A stretch of 11,579 nt of DNA. Origin: an uncultured Bacteroidota bacterium. GTDB taxonomy: Bacteria; Bacteroidota; Bacteroidia; Chitinophagales; Chitinophagaceae. The stretch's first letter is position 1; each line of letters opens with the position of its first letter. Positions 1 through 7,980 of this stretch are shown here, one piece after another. Location: assembly GCA_903881265.1 (NCBI GenBank), contig CAIRSV010000002.1, positions 1-11,579 of the forward strand. The letters are read 5' to 3'. Made by a program: the position numbers and the translations under genes. Below the pieces are notes generated by a model. The model was not told where the DNA came from. It saw nothing but the letters and a program-made list of their open reading frames with translations, and did not search any database.

Positions 1-1
1 C

Positions 2-1774
2 GGACGTCGCGCTCACTCAATAGCTGCACAAGGAGGAATTAATGCAGCAAAGAATTATCAAAATGATGGCGATAGTGTATACCGTCTTTTTTATGATACC
101 ATCAAAGGTGGCGATTATCGTGCACGAGAAGCCAATGTACATCGTTTGGCAGAAGTGAGTGGCAGTATTATCGATCAATGCGTGGCGCAAGGCGTTCCTT
201 TCGCTCGTGAGTATGGTGGCTTATTAAGCAATCGCTCCTTTGGCGGAACGCAAGTACAACGTACCTTTTATGCGGCAGGGCAAACCGGTCAGCAATTACT
301 ATTAGGCGCCTACTCTGCTCAGATGCGTCAGGTATCTTTAGGCAAAATCAAAGAATATAACCGACACGAAATGTTGGACGTTGTTGTTATCGATGGAAAG
401 GCTCGCGGTATCATTGCCCGTAACCTTGTGACAGGAGAAATTGAACGACACGGAGCACATGCTGTATTACTTTGCACTGGTGGCTACGGAAATGTTTTCT
501 ACTTAAGTACCAACGCCATGGGAAGTAATGTGACAGCGGCTTGGAAGGCACATAAGAAAGGAGCGTTCTTCGGCAATCCATGCTTTACACAAATTCATCC
601 TACCTGCATTCCTGTGAGTGGTGATCATCAAAGTAAACTGACCTTGATGTCTGAATCACTTCGAAATGATGGCCGTATTTGGGTACCTAAAAAACAAGGT
701 GATAATCGTAAAGCGATTGATATCCCTGAAGAAGAACGTGATTATTATCTAGAACGTCGCTATCCTGCATTCGGGAATTTGGTACCGCGTGACGTGGCTA
801 GTCGTGCTGCTAAAGAGCGTTGCGATGCTGGTTATGGTGTAGGAAACAGTAAGATGGCTGTTTACCTTGATTTTGCAGCGGCTATTTTACGTTATGGCAA
901 AACAGAATGCACAAAAAACGGTATTGCCAATGCAGACGACACGACTGCAATCAAATTAGGGAAAGACGTTGTGAAAGAAAAATACGGCAACCTCTTTGAT
1001 ATGTACGAAAAAATCACTGGCGAAAATCCTTACGAAATGCCAATGCGTATTTATCCTGCCGTGCATTATACAATGGGCGGACTTTGGGTAGATTACGAGT
1101 TGATGACATCAGTACCTGGCTTATATGCCTTGGGCGAAGCCAATTTCAGCGATCACGGAGCAAATCGATTAGGAGCAAGTGCACTTATGCAAGGTTTGGC
1201 GGATGGCTATTTCGTTATTCCTTATACCATAGGCAACTATCTAGCTGACGAAATACGAACACCAAAAATAGATACTACCCAAGCAGCATTTGACGAAGCA
1301 GAAAATGCTGTGAAAGAACGTATCAATCATTTTATCAATATCAAAGGTCAGCATAGCGCAGATTATTTCCACAAGCAACTTGGAAAAATTATGTGGGATA
1401 AATGCGGTATGGCGCGAAGTGAAGAAGGCCTGAAAGAAGCGATACAAGATATTAGAGCCTTGCGTGAAGAATTCTGGAAAAATCTTCGAGTGCCTGGCAC
1501 GGCAAACGAATTAAACCCCGAACTTGACAAAGCGGGTCGTGTTGCTGATTTCCTTGAATTGGGTGAGTTAATGTGTGTAGATGCCCTAAACCGAAATGAA
1601 AGCTGCGGTGGTCATTTCCGTGAAGAATTTCAAACCGAAGAAGGTGAAGCCATGCGTGTCGACGAAAACTTTATGTACGTTGCGGCATGGGAAAATAAAA
1701 AAGATGGATGGGAGCTTCACAAAGAAGATTTAGTGTATGATGTCATTCATCCAAGTCAACGTAATTATAAATAA
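2..1774 (+). CDS. sdhA: Succinate dehydrogenase / fumarate reductase flavoprotein subunit, 5' partial
   Basis: Catalytic flavoprotein of complex II, oxidising succinate to fumarate and passing electrons to the iron-sulfur subunit on the inner face of the membrane. The frame is open to the left edge; 590 residues are visible, and from the usual family length (about 640) roughly 45-50 N-terminal residues including the FAD-binding GxGxxG are missing. Seen: the RRAHS..AQGGINAA motif at bases 5-49, whose His (codon 14-16) is the expected covalent FAD attachment residue; the VPRD motif with the substrate-binding/proton-shuttle Arg at 788-790; HYTMGG near 1065-1080; and the GLYALGE..SDHGANRLGASALMQGL FAD/substrate segment near 1117-1200. 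An internal TTG at 146 is not the start, because conserved sequence continues upstream of it. sdhB follows 48 bases later; the membrane subunit sdhC is expected upstream, outside the window. Fumarate reductase cannot be excluded by sequence alone, but respiration is the likelier role. Confidence 0.97.
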   Translation, partial: GRRAHSIAAQGGINAAKNYQNDGDSVYRLFYDTIKGGDYRAREANVHRLAEVSGSIIDQCVAQGVPFAREYGGLLSNRSFGGTQVQRTFYAAGQTGQQLLLGAYSAQMRQVSLGKIKEYNRHEMLDVVVIDGKARGIIARNLVTGEIERHGAHAVLLCTGGYGNVFYLSTNAMGSNVTAAWKAHKKGAFFGNPCFTQIHPTCIPVSGDHQSKLTLMSESLRNDGRIWVPKKQGDNRKAIDIPEEERDYYLERRYPAFGNLVPRDVASRAAKERCDAGYGVGNSKMAVYLDFAAAILRYGKTECTKNGIANADDTTAIKLGKDVVKEKYGNLFDMYEKITGENPYEMPMRIYPAVHYTMGGLWVDYELMTSVPGLYALGEANFSDHGANRLGASALMQGLADGYFVIPYTIGNYLADEIRTPKIDTTQAAFDEAENAVKERINHFINIKGQHSADYFHKQLGKIMWDKCGMARSEEGLKEAIQDIRALREEFWKNLRVPGTANELNPELDKAGRVADFLELGELMCVDALNRNESCGGHFREEFQTEEGEAMRVDENFMYVAAWENKKDGWELHKEDLVYDVIHPSQRNYK

Positions 1775-1785
1775 TCATATTTTAG

Positions 1786-1797
1786 AACAGGCCTGTT
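1786..1797. repeat. 12-bp perfect palindrome between sdhA and sdhB
   Basis: AACAGGCCTGTT is its own reverse complement and sits in the 48-base gap between the two sdh genes. It has no unpaired loop, so it is a poor RNA hairpin (at best 4 bp around a GGCC loop) and a better candidate for a dimeric protein site. A few 12-bp palindromes are expected by chance in a window this size, so function is unproven. Confidence 0.3.
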
Positions 1798-1822
1798 AAC
1801 AATATCACGTAAAAAGTTCTCT

Positions 1823-2581
1823 ATGGAACATAAAGTCATTAACCTCAATCTACGAATCTGGCGCCAGAAAAACGCTCAAGACAAAGGACAATTTGAAAAC
1901 TACAGTGCTGAGAATATCTCAACAGAAATGAGTTTCCTTGAAATGTTTGATGTTTTAAATGAACGTCTCATCAACGAAGGGAAAGATCCAATTGCATTCG
2001 ACCACGATTGCCGAGAAGGCATTTGCGGTATGTGCAGTATGCATATTAATGGACGAGCACATGGCCCTTGGGATGGAACAACAACCTGTCAATTGCATAT
2101 GCGAGCCTTCAATGATGGTGAAACGATCACTGTTGAACCATGGCGTGCAAAAGCATTCCCTGTGTTGAAAGATCTTACAGTTGATCGCAGCGCATTTGAT
2201 AGAATTCAACAAGCAGGTGGCTATGTTAGTGTCAATACGGGTAATGCAGTCGATGGAAATTCATTACCTATTGACAAAGCCAATGCTGATGCTTCCTTTG
2301 ATGCGGCTATGTGTATTGGTTGTGGTGCTTGTGTAGCAGCTTGCAAAAACTCAAGTGCCATGTTGTTTACATCAGCAAAAGTATCACAATATGCCTTATT
2401 ACCTCAAGGGCAGCCAGAACGATTAACGCGTGTTATGAATATGGTAGCTCAAATGGATAAAGAAGGATTCGGTGCTTGCACAAACACGGGTGCTTGTGAA
2501 GCAGAATGTCCTAAAGAAATTTCAATTTCTAATATCGCCCGTCTGAATAGAGAATATTTAAACGCGCAATTTAGTTTGTAA
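1823..2581 (+). CDS. sdhB: Succinate dehydrogenase / fumarate reductase iron-sulfur subunit
   Basis: Electron-transfer subunit of complex II, carrying electrons from the SdhA flavin to quinone at the membrane subunit. The 252 residues are the normal family length. N-terminal ferredoxin-like domain: Cys63, Cys68, Cys71 and Cys89 give the [2Fe-2S] ligand pattern (CREGICGMC plus a downstream Cys). C-terminal domain: CIGCGAC at 164-170 with Cys174, then Cys219, Cys225 and Cys229 followed by Pro; by family precedent Cys164/167/170/229 hold a [4Fe-4S] and Cys174/219/225 a [3Fe-4S] cluster. All ligands are present. The ATG at 1823 gives a normal N-terminus and is preceded by an A-rich stretch (GTAAAAAG) rather than a clear Shine-Dalgarno, as usual in Bacteroidota. 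It is co-transcribed with sdhA and appears to be the last gene of the operon, with a terminator hairpin about 100 bases downstream. Confidence 0.97.
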   Translation: MEHKVINLNLRIWRQKNAQDKGQFENYSAENISTEMSFLEMFDVLNERLINEGKDPIAFDHDCREGICGMCSMHINGRAHGPWDGTTTCQLHMRAFNDGETITVEPWRAKAFPVLKDLTVDRSAFDRIQQAGGYVSVNTGNAVDGNSLPIDKANADASFDAAMCIGCGACVAACKNSSAMLFTSAKVSQYALLPQGQPERLTRVMNMVAQMDKEGFGACTNTGACEAECPKEISISNIARLNREYLNAQFSL

Positions 2582-2618
2582 ATCCACTGAAAGAATCCCA
2601 GTTAATTGACCAGTGGAT
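2582..2618 (+). repeat. Inverted repeat directly after the sdhB stop codon
   Basis: ATCCACTG (2582-2589) and CAGTGGAT (2611-2618) form a perfect 8-bp stem with a 21-base loop, starting at the base after the TAA of sdhB. No T-run follows, so it is not a classical terminator. It could protect the 3' end of the sdh mRNA, or be chance. Confidence 0.4.
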
Positions 2619-2681
2619 GCATCCGCTGTTTCAGTTGATGTATTTCTTTCTACTAAAATTTTTATTGTTCTCGAACAAGAT

Positions 2682-2705
2682 AAAGCCAAGACTCTCTTGG
2701 CTTTT
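2682..2705 (+). terminator. Rho-independent terminator of the sdh operon, possibly bidirectional
   Basis: AAAGCCAAG (2682-2690) pairs perfectly with CTTGGCTTT (2696-2704), a 9-bp stem with a 5-base loop (ACTCT), running into TTTTGTCTT. This is the strongest hairpin seen in the intergenic DNA of the window. On the minus strand the same stem is followed by TTTATCTTGTT, so it may also stop transcription arriving from the convergent oxidoreductase/isomerase operon. Confidence 0.75.
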
Positions 2706-2997
2706 GTCTTGCTCAATATTCAAATAACGCTAAAAATATGGTTGATGCGTTTCGTATGCAATGTATACAAGCTCAATACGGACACTTCCATCATCGTGAT
2801 ACGTGGTAATCAACGAACTATCGATTGAGTATCGGCATACGTAGTATAAATTTAGCAAAGACTTAGAGATAATAGCGGCGACATCAAATCGTTGGGCAAG
2901 TACCTTTTCAATCATATCCATTCATGCATATAAACAAAGTGTGACATCCAAACATTCATTTCAATAAAATGCCGCAATAGAAAGGCGATTGCAATTT

Positions 2998-4971
2998 CTA
3001 TTTCTTGACCATACTTTTCAAGGTACTCTCATTTACTTTAACAGGATAAGCTGCCTCTAGACTCTTAATCCATTCTTTTTCAAGATACTCTTGGTATTCA
3101 GAAATCACATACCCTCTCGCTTCGCTTAATGTCTTCTGTGTAGGTGTATTAAAAACTTCCTTCACATTGATCATTGAATAACTGCCATCCTCGTTTTTGT
3201 AATAAGGTGTAGTCTTACCAGCTTCAAATTTTGTACCTACAGGGAATTTTGACTTTTCAAATTTCCCTGATTCGTAGAACACTTTATTTTGAGCACCGTC
3301 TCCGCTCGCAGCTTTCACGATTTCTTCAATCGTTTTATTTCCAGGGTTATTAATTTCTGTAACCACTTTCTTAGCGATAGCTTCGTCAACGGCTTTATAA
3401 ATATCTCCAGTCACAGCAGGCTGCCACATGTACTTACTTTTGTTGTTCGAATAGAATTTTTCAAGCCCTGTCGTATCCGATGAAGCCTTACTCCATACCA
3501 TCCTATCTGTAAGTTCAAACAACATAATACCATCTCTGTACTCAGTAATCAGGTTGCGGTATTCTTCATTTTCATCAATCAGTCTGTTTTCTTGATAATC
3601 CATCAATACCTTATCGGAATAATTTTTAAATAATGCACGTAAGGTGCTTTCTTTCTGTCCGTAAATTTTTCCTTTGGTATACGTTTCAATATAATGAGCA
3701 AAATCAGATTGATTAAATGTCACACCGGTCATTTGAAATAGTGGCTTACTGAAAACCTCATAATCATCCCCTTTAAAACTACCATTGCGAACAGTTGAAT
3801 CAGGAATTGCATTCAATAATTCTGTCAATGCTTCAGGATGATCAACATAATTGACCTTGGCCTTTATTTTATTGGTGAATAACTGGCGTGCCGTTTCAAT
3901 ACGTCCGTCTTTCTCAACGCGCTTTGTAATCTCAGTTTTAACAGAATCATACGGACGTAACGGAATTTTCTTAATCAACTTAATAATATGAAACCCATAA
4001 TCGGTTCGAATCGGGATACTCAAATCACCTTTATTTTTTAATGCGAAGGCGGCGTCTTCAAAGTCAGGCACCATTTGACCAACACCAAAGGTTGCTAACA
4101 CACCTTCGCTATTTTTTGAAAATTTATCATCAGAATACTTGGCAACAAGGCTCTCAAATTTATCGCCATTTTTCAACATCTGTAGAACAGAATCGATGCG
4201 CGCTTTAGCGGCTAATTCACCTTCCTTACCACTACTTTTCTGCACGGTAGCCATTATTTGGCTCACTTGTATTTCGCCTCGTGCAGTTCGCTCCTCTGTC
4301 TTTTTCAAAAGTTGAAACCCATAAATTGTTCTAAACGGTTTGGATATCATACCAACCTGCGTTGTATAGGCCGCAGATTCAAAAGGATACACGACTTGCA
4401 AAGCCGTAATAAAACCAATGTCTCCGCCATTCACTGCCGATTGTCTGTCTTCACTCACTGCTTTTGCCACGGTAGAGAAATCAGCCCCATTGGACAACGC
4501 TTTATAAATACTATCCATACGAGTGAACGCAGCGATAGTATCATCCGAGCCACGTGGCACGCTTATCAGAATGTGTGACACTCGAACATCTTTTTTCATT
4601 CGTTCGTATGCTTCCTTCACTAATCGATCAGTCACTTCCTTATCCGTCAAATAGGTCTTTGATAATTGTTTTTTATAACCGCCTAGTTCACCACTTATGG
4701 TTTCTAGCGTATCCAATTTTAGTTTTTCTGATTCAGCCACTTTCATTTTAAATCGGCTGTACAAGGTCAGATATTCACGCAGAGCTTTTTCACTGTAATC
4801 CGGTTTCTGATTATTGATATTTTTGGTATACATCCGCAAAAACTCGCTCTTCCCAACTGGCGTTCCTCCGTACGTGAATAAAGTGGCATCAGCTTGTTTG
4901 GGCTGCGCAACTGTCTGAAAACTCATTGATGTGATACACAATAAAGCTACTGAATAGATAATTCGTTTCAT
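2998..4971 (-). CDS. Exported SurA-like peptidyl-prolyl cis-trans isomerase with two parvulin domains
   Basis: Predicted periplasmic foldase that isomerises Xaa-Pro bonds and probably chaperones outer-membrane or secreted proteins, as SurA/PpiD-type proteins do. The 657 residues start with a signal peptide (KR, hydrophobic core, cleavage near VA|Q at about 21-23). An N-terminal helical chaperone-like region covers about 30-125. Parvulin domain 1 is about 129-225 (VSHILI, then GGDIGF near 182-187, then YGFQLLK); domain 2 is about 233-334 (VSQIMATV, then MVPDFEDAAFAL near 300-311, then DYGFHIIKLI). The last 300 or so residues have no domain I can name, though the segment around EYRDGIMLFELTDRMVW recurs in Bacteroidota proteins of this kind. 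ATG at 4971 is favoured because it gives the signal peptide directly. It lies 11 bases downstream of the thioredoxin-family gene, so the two share a transcript. Which substrates it serves is unknown. Confidence 0.92.
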   Translation of the reverse strand: MKRIIYSVALLCITSMSFQTVAQPKQADATLFTYGGTPVGKSEFLRMYTKNINNQKPDYSEKALREYLTLYSRFKMKVAESEKLKLDTLETISGELGGYKKQLSKTYLTDKEVTDRLVKEAYERMKKDVRVSHILISVPRGSDDTIAAFTRMDSIYKALSNGADFSTVAKAVSEDRQSAVNGGDIGFITALQVVYPFESAAYTTQVGMISKPFRTIYGFQLLKKTEERTARGEIQVSQIMATVQKSSGKEGELAAKARIDSVLQMLKNGDKFESLVAKYSDDKFSKNSEGVLATFGVGQMVPDFEDAAFALKNKGDLSIPIRTDYGFHIIKLIKKIPLRPYDSVKTEITKRVEKDGRIETARQLFTNKIKAKVNYVDHPEALTELLNAIPDSTVRNGSFKGDDYEVFSKPLFQMTGVTFNQSDFAHYIETYTKGKIYGQKESTLRALFKNYSDKVLMDYQENRLIDENEEYRNLITEYRDGIMLFELTDRMVWSKASSDTTGLEKFYSNNKSKYMWQPAVTGDIYKAVDEAIAKKVVTEINNPGNKTIEEIVKAASGDGAQNKVFYESGKFEKSKFPVGTKFEAGKTTPYYKNEDGSYSMINVKEVFNTPTQKTLSEARGYVISEYQEYLEKEWIKSLEAAYPVKVNESTLKSMVKK

Positions 4972-4982
4972 TCTGACTTAAT

Positions 4983-6443
4983 TTATTTTTTTTTGTTAGT
5001 GTCTGTAGCTGATGAAGCCGTTTTTTTCTTTTTTTCAAGCCAATCAATCAGACCAAGTAAGTTGGTATGATCGATACGTTTACCACGGATAATTTTTTGC
5101 TCATCGAGCAAGTAAATTGTAGGGGTGCTGTAGACATCATAAAAATCCCTGAACTTAGTGGTTCGTTGCGGATCTGAAACATGTATCCACCCATCCGAAA
5201 GTTTATGTTCGTTTATATAGGTTTTCCATTTTTCAGTTTCATTATCCGCCTCAACAGCATACATTTTTACATCATATTTTTTCAATGCGGCCTTATATAG
5301 AGAATCGAATTGTGGCATTTCTTTTTGGCAATGGCCACAAGTAGGAGACCAAAAAATTACAACGGTATACTTCGCTTTGACAGATGATAGTGGAATGACC
5401 TTCATTGCTGATGTATCTAACATTCGTAAATCCATAGCAGGTTTACCAATCATATTCGGTGCGATATCACCAGCGCGTTTTACGTACTTAGACAACTGCG
5501 CCGAATCAATCCATGTAGCCTTCCCGCGCATATAGTAGTTCTCGACAAGATAAACAAATGCCTCATCAAGACCCATCACCTTGCTGGTTTCAGTCCATCG
5601 AGTAAGATACCATAATGTATATTTAAAAAGTTCTTCATGTCCACTCGTAGCAGCAAGTAAGGTATCGCACTCCCTGATAACAGAATCAGGAACAGGTACA
5701 ACAAGTTTGGTCATATAATCGTCAAGCTTTCTTTCGTATAAAGGCGAATAAATCAATCGATCATCATGAAGGTCAAATTTATCCCAATAGTGCTGCTTGT
5801 AATACAACCGAGGATAGGAAGAATCTTTTTTGCCATCTGCTAATGTTGGCAACTCGCTTGGTATCTCAGGCTCTTCAACAGCATTGAATATTTTTGCAAG
5901 AAAACTAGTTGGCTTTTTGGTAATAAAGGAAGCTCTGTAGTTGGTCAATTCTTTTCCTTTATCTTTCATTTTATCACGAAGGACAGCCGTATCTTTTTTT
6001 GTTTTGGCGGATGCAATATCTGCTTCGATCTTTTGATACCCTTTACCATACTCAACCAAAAAAAGCTGATACGCATAGAAGTCGCTGTTTTCGGTCACCC
6101 CTTTGAATTTAGCCGTCTGATAAATATTGGCTTTGGAAACTTCCAAGGAGAAATTATCACCGTTTGTCAAAATCAATTCCATAGAAGCTGATTTGTCAGC
6201 GAACAAAAGCATATAGATACCTCCAATAATTTTCTTTTCTGATTGAAAAATGGCTTCACCGTTTGAACTCAATCGGGCTGAATCATCTTTGAATACTGTT
6301 GTGTTCTTCCCATAATAGTGACATAAATAAACTAGCGAGTCTTTGGCATCATTAAATTTAACGTTGATGTTGTAGCCGTCTTTGGCATTTGAGTGTAAAC
6401 TCAGAGAAAGTGCTGCGATCAGAAGTAAGATAAATTTATTCAT
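4983..6443 (-). CDS. Exported TlpA-like thiol-disulfide oxidoreductase (DUF4369/DUF5106-like N-terminal regions, thioredoxin C-terminus)
   Basis: Predicted envelope thioredoxin of 486 residues. A signal peptide spans 1-20 (cleavage near SNA|KD). Residues about 24-120 resemble the DUF4369 beta domain, and about 125-325 the helical DUF5106-type region (HYWDKFDL and VPVPDSV segments); I assign these by memory of the family, not by search. The thioredoxin fold occupies about 331-472: VVIFWSPTCGHCQKEMP with the redox pair Cys369/Cys372 (CGHC), and the cis-Pro loop YSTPTIYLL with Pro441. CGHC is also found in protein disulfide isomerases, which fits either reduction or isomerisation of substrate disulfides. 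The tail is Lys-rich (KKKK at 471-474, KKK at the end). It is the first gene of a minus-strand operon with the prolyl isomerase, 11 bases apart, divergent from rlmD. Direction of its redox reaction cannot be read from sequence. Confidence 0.9.
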   Translation of the reverse strand: MNKFILLLIAALSLSLHSNAKDGYNINVKFNDAKDSLVYLCHYYGKNTTVFKDDSARLSSNGEAIFQSEKKIIGGIYMLLFADKSASMELILTNGDNFSLEVSKANIYQTAKFKGVTENSDFYAYQLFLVEYGKGYQKIEADIASAKTKKDTAVLRDKMKDKGKELTNYRASFITKKPTSFLAKIFNAVEEPEIPSELPTLADGKKDSSYPRLYYKQHYWDKFDLHDDRLIYSPLYERKLDDYMTKLVVPVPDSVIRECDTLLAATSGHEELFKYTLWYLTRWTETSKVMGLDEAFVYLVENYYMRGKATWIDSAQLSKYVKRAGDIAPNMIGKPAMDLRMLDTSAMKVIPLSSVKAKYTVVIFWSPTCGHCQKEMPQFDSLYKAALKKYDVKMYAVEADNETEKWKTYINEHKLSDGWIHVSDPQRTTKFRDFYDVYSTPTIYLLDEQKIIRGKRIDHTNLLGLIDWLEKKKKTASSATDTNKKK

Positions 6444-6507
6444 ACGAGTATTTTTAAAAGAAGTCGAAATTACGCAAACAAGACGCAGGAATGAAATACA
6501 GAGTTGT

Positions 6508-6515
6508 TACATTTG
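6508..6515 (+). promoter_or_regulatory. Candidate Bacteroidota -7 element upstream of rlmD
   Basis: TACATTTG matches the TAnnTTTG consensus exactly and is followed by CA, giving TTTGCA as at acpP. A TTTG-type -33 box at the right distance is not obvious, which lowers confidence. Transcription would start near 6520, leaving a leader of about 55 bases before the chosen ATG. No equally good element was found for the divergent minus-strand operon; TAATTTCG (reverse strand, near 6466-6473) is a one-mismatch candidate. Confidence 0.45.
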
Positions 6516-6576
6516 CAGCACTTTAACACTTGCTTGTTAGGGTATGCGTTGCGTTGCGCGAATAAGAAATTTTAAT

Positions 6577-7977
6577 ATGTCCAAGAAGAAAAAATTTATA
6601 CTTGAAAATGTCGTCATTGAATCCTATGCGGCCGAAGGTAAATGTATTGCCCGACAAGATGAGAAGGTAATTTTTGTTGAAGGCGTTGTGCCTGGAGATG
6701 TCGCGACGATTTTTGTTCATAAGAATAAAAAAGATTGGGCTGAAGCGAAGGTCAATGCCATTACAACCTTATCAAAAAATCGTGTCGTACCGTTTTGCAA
6801 TCACTTTGGCGTATGCGGTGGATGTAAATGGCAAATGTTGCCCTATGAACTTCAGTTGAGCTACAAAGAGCAACAAGTTAAGGATCAACTTCGCAGAATC
6901 GGGCGTGTTGAAGCTGAAGAATCGTTACCAATTAAAGGATGTGATACAATATCCCATTATAGAAATAAACTTGAGTTTACGTTTTCTACTAAACAATATA
7001 TAGCTGCGGAGGATTTAACGGGAGACGTATCATTTGATAAGAATGTACTTGGGTTTCATGCCCCTCGTCTTTTTGACAAGGTGATTGATATTGATGTTTG
7101 TCATTTGCAAAACGAACCCACCAATGCCATCAAAAATTTCATCCGCGCTTATGCGCTTGAATATAATCTAACGTTTCATGATATTCGGAATCATACTGGC
7201 TTGCTTCGAAATCTTATCATCCGTTTATCATCGCTAGGTGAGGTGATGGTTAATCTTGTCTTTGGCGAAAACGACGAGACCGCCATTCAGCAAGTTATGC
7301 AAGCCGTGTCTCAACAATTTCCAACCATTGCCTCATTGAATTACACGATCAACTTAAAGATGAATGATACAATTTATGATCAAGACGTGATTTGTTTTGC
7401 AGGAAGCGAATGTATCAATGAAAAGTTAGAAGATTTTCAATTCAAGATCAGTCCGAAATCATTTTTCCAAACCAATACTAAACAGGCGGAAGAACTCTAT
7501 CGAATTGTTCGTCAATTTGCAGACTGTCAAGGACATGAAATCTTGTATGATTTATATTGCGGTACAGGAAGCATCGGAATTTTTCTATCAAAAAACGTAC
7601 GGAAAATTATCGGTGTTGAAACCGTTGAAGATGCAATTAACGATGCCAAAGAAAATGCCGCGTTGAACCATCTAGACAACACCCATTTCGTAGCAGGCGA
7701 TGTGATTAAAATCTGCAATCAGGAGTTTTTTAACAAGAACGGGAAACCGGATATTGTCATCATAGATCCACCACGCGCCGGTTGCCATGAAACCTTGATA
7801 CAAAAATTACTCGAGCTTGACGTTCCGAGAATAGTGTATGTGAGCTGCAACCCTGCAACGCAGGCAAGAGATCTCGCGTTGTTATCGTCAAAATATGCAG
7901 TCACAAAATCACAGGCCGTGGATATGTTTCCTCAAACTCATCATGTCGAAAATGTGGTACAACTTAATTTGAAATAA
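6577..7977 (+). CDS. rlmD: 23S rRNA (uracil-C5)-methyltransferase, RlmD/RumA type
   Basis: SAM-dependent enzyme of the TrmA/RumA family, expected to form m5U in 23S rRNA (U1939 in E. coli numbering). Taking the ATG at 6577 gives 466 residues. An earlier in-frame ATG at 6544 would add 11 residues (RCVARIRNF...) that lie before the expected TRAM domain and just downstream of the putative promoter; the A/T-rich TTTTAAT before 6577 also favours the later start. Numbered from 6577: TRAM-like domain about 6-65; iron-sulfur ligands Cys74, Cys80, Cys83 (CNHFGVCGGC) and Cys175; FFQTN near 296-300; SAM motif YDLYCGTGSIG near 324-334; DPPRAG at 397-402; catalytic nucleophile Cys424 in VSCNPAT; terminal HVEN with the general-base Glu458. 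All key residues are present. Some family members act at other rRNA or tRNA uridines, so site specificity is inferred. It begins a tight operon with the Nudix gene. Confidence 0.92.
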   Translation: MSKKKKFILENVVIESYAAEGKCIARQDEKVIFVEGVVPGDVATIFVHKNKKDWAEAKVNAITTLSKNRVVPFCNHFGVCGGCKWQMLPYELQLSYKEQQVKDQLRRIGRVEAEESLPIKGCDTISHYRNKLEFTFSTKQYIAAEDLTGDVSFDKNVLGFHAPRLFDKVIDIDVCHLQNEPTNAIKNFIRAYALEYNLTFHDIRNHTGLLRNLIIRLSSLGEVMVNLVFGENDETAIQQVMQAVSQQFPTIASLNYTINLKMNDTIYDQDVICFAGSECINEKLEDFQFKISPKSFFQTNTKQAEELYRIVRQFADCQGHEILYDLYCGTGSIGIFLSKNVRKIIGVETVEDAINDAKENAALNHLDNTHFVAGDVIKICNQEFFNKNGKPDIVIIDPPRAGCHETLIQKLLELDVPRIVYVSCNPATQARDLALLSSKYAVTKSQAVDMFPQTHHVENVVQLNLK

Positions 7978-7980
7978 GAA

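Larger units (their letters stand above)
2582..2997. other. 416-base intergenic region between convergent sdhB and the isomerase gene
   Basis: It holds the 8-bp inverted repeat after sdhB, the terminator at 2682-2705, and then about 290 bases with no assignable gene. A 63-codon minus-strand ORF (2921 to 2730) starts with ATG right after an in-frame TGA and ends about 25 bases before the terminator; its product (begins MDMIEKVLAQRF, ends YETHQPYF) matches nothing I recognise. A weak stem (GCAAT/ATTGC, 9-base loop, near 2972-2994) lies just past the isomerase stop and is not convincing as a terminator. Confidence 0.6.

Noticed and set aside
2613..2828. 71-codon plus-strand ORF after sdhB
   Set aside because: It reads straight through the terminator hairpin at 2682-2705 and has no protein-like pattern.
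4983..4997. Run of nine A (minus strand) right before the stop of the thioredoxin-family gene, as a possible programmed frameshift into the isomerase gene
   Set aside because: A -1 slip does enter the isomerase frame but meets a TAA two codons later, before the isomerase ATG, so no fusion is made. At most it could affect coupling.
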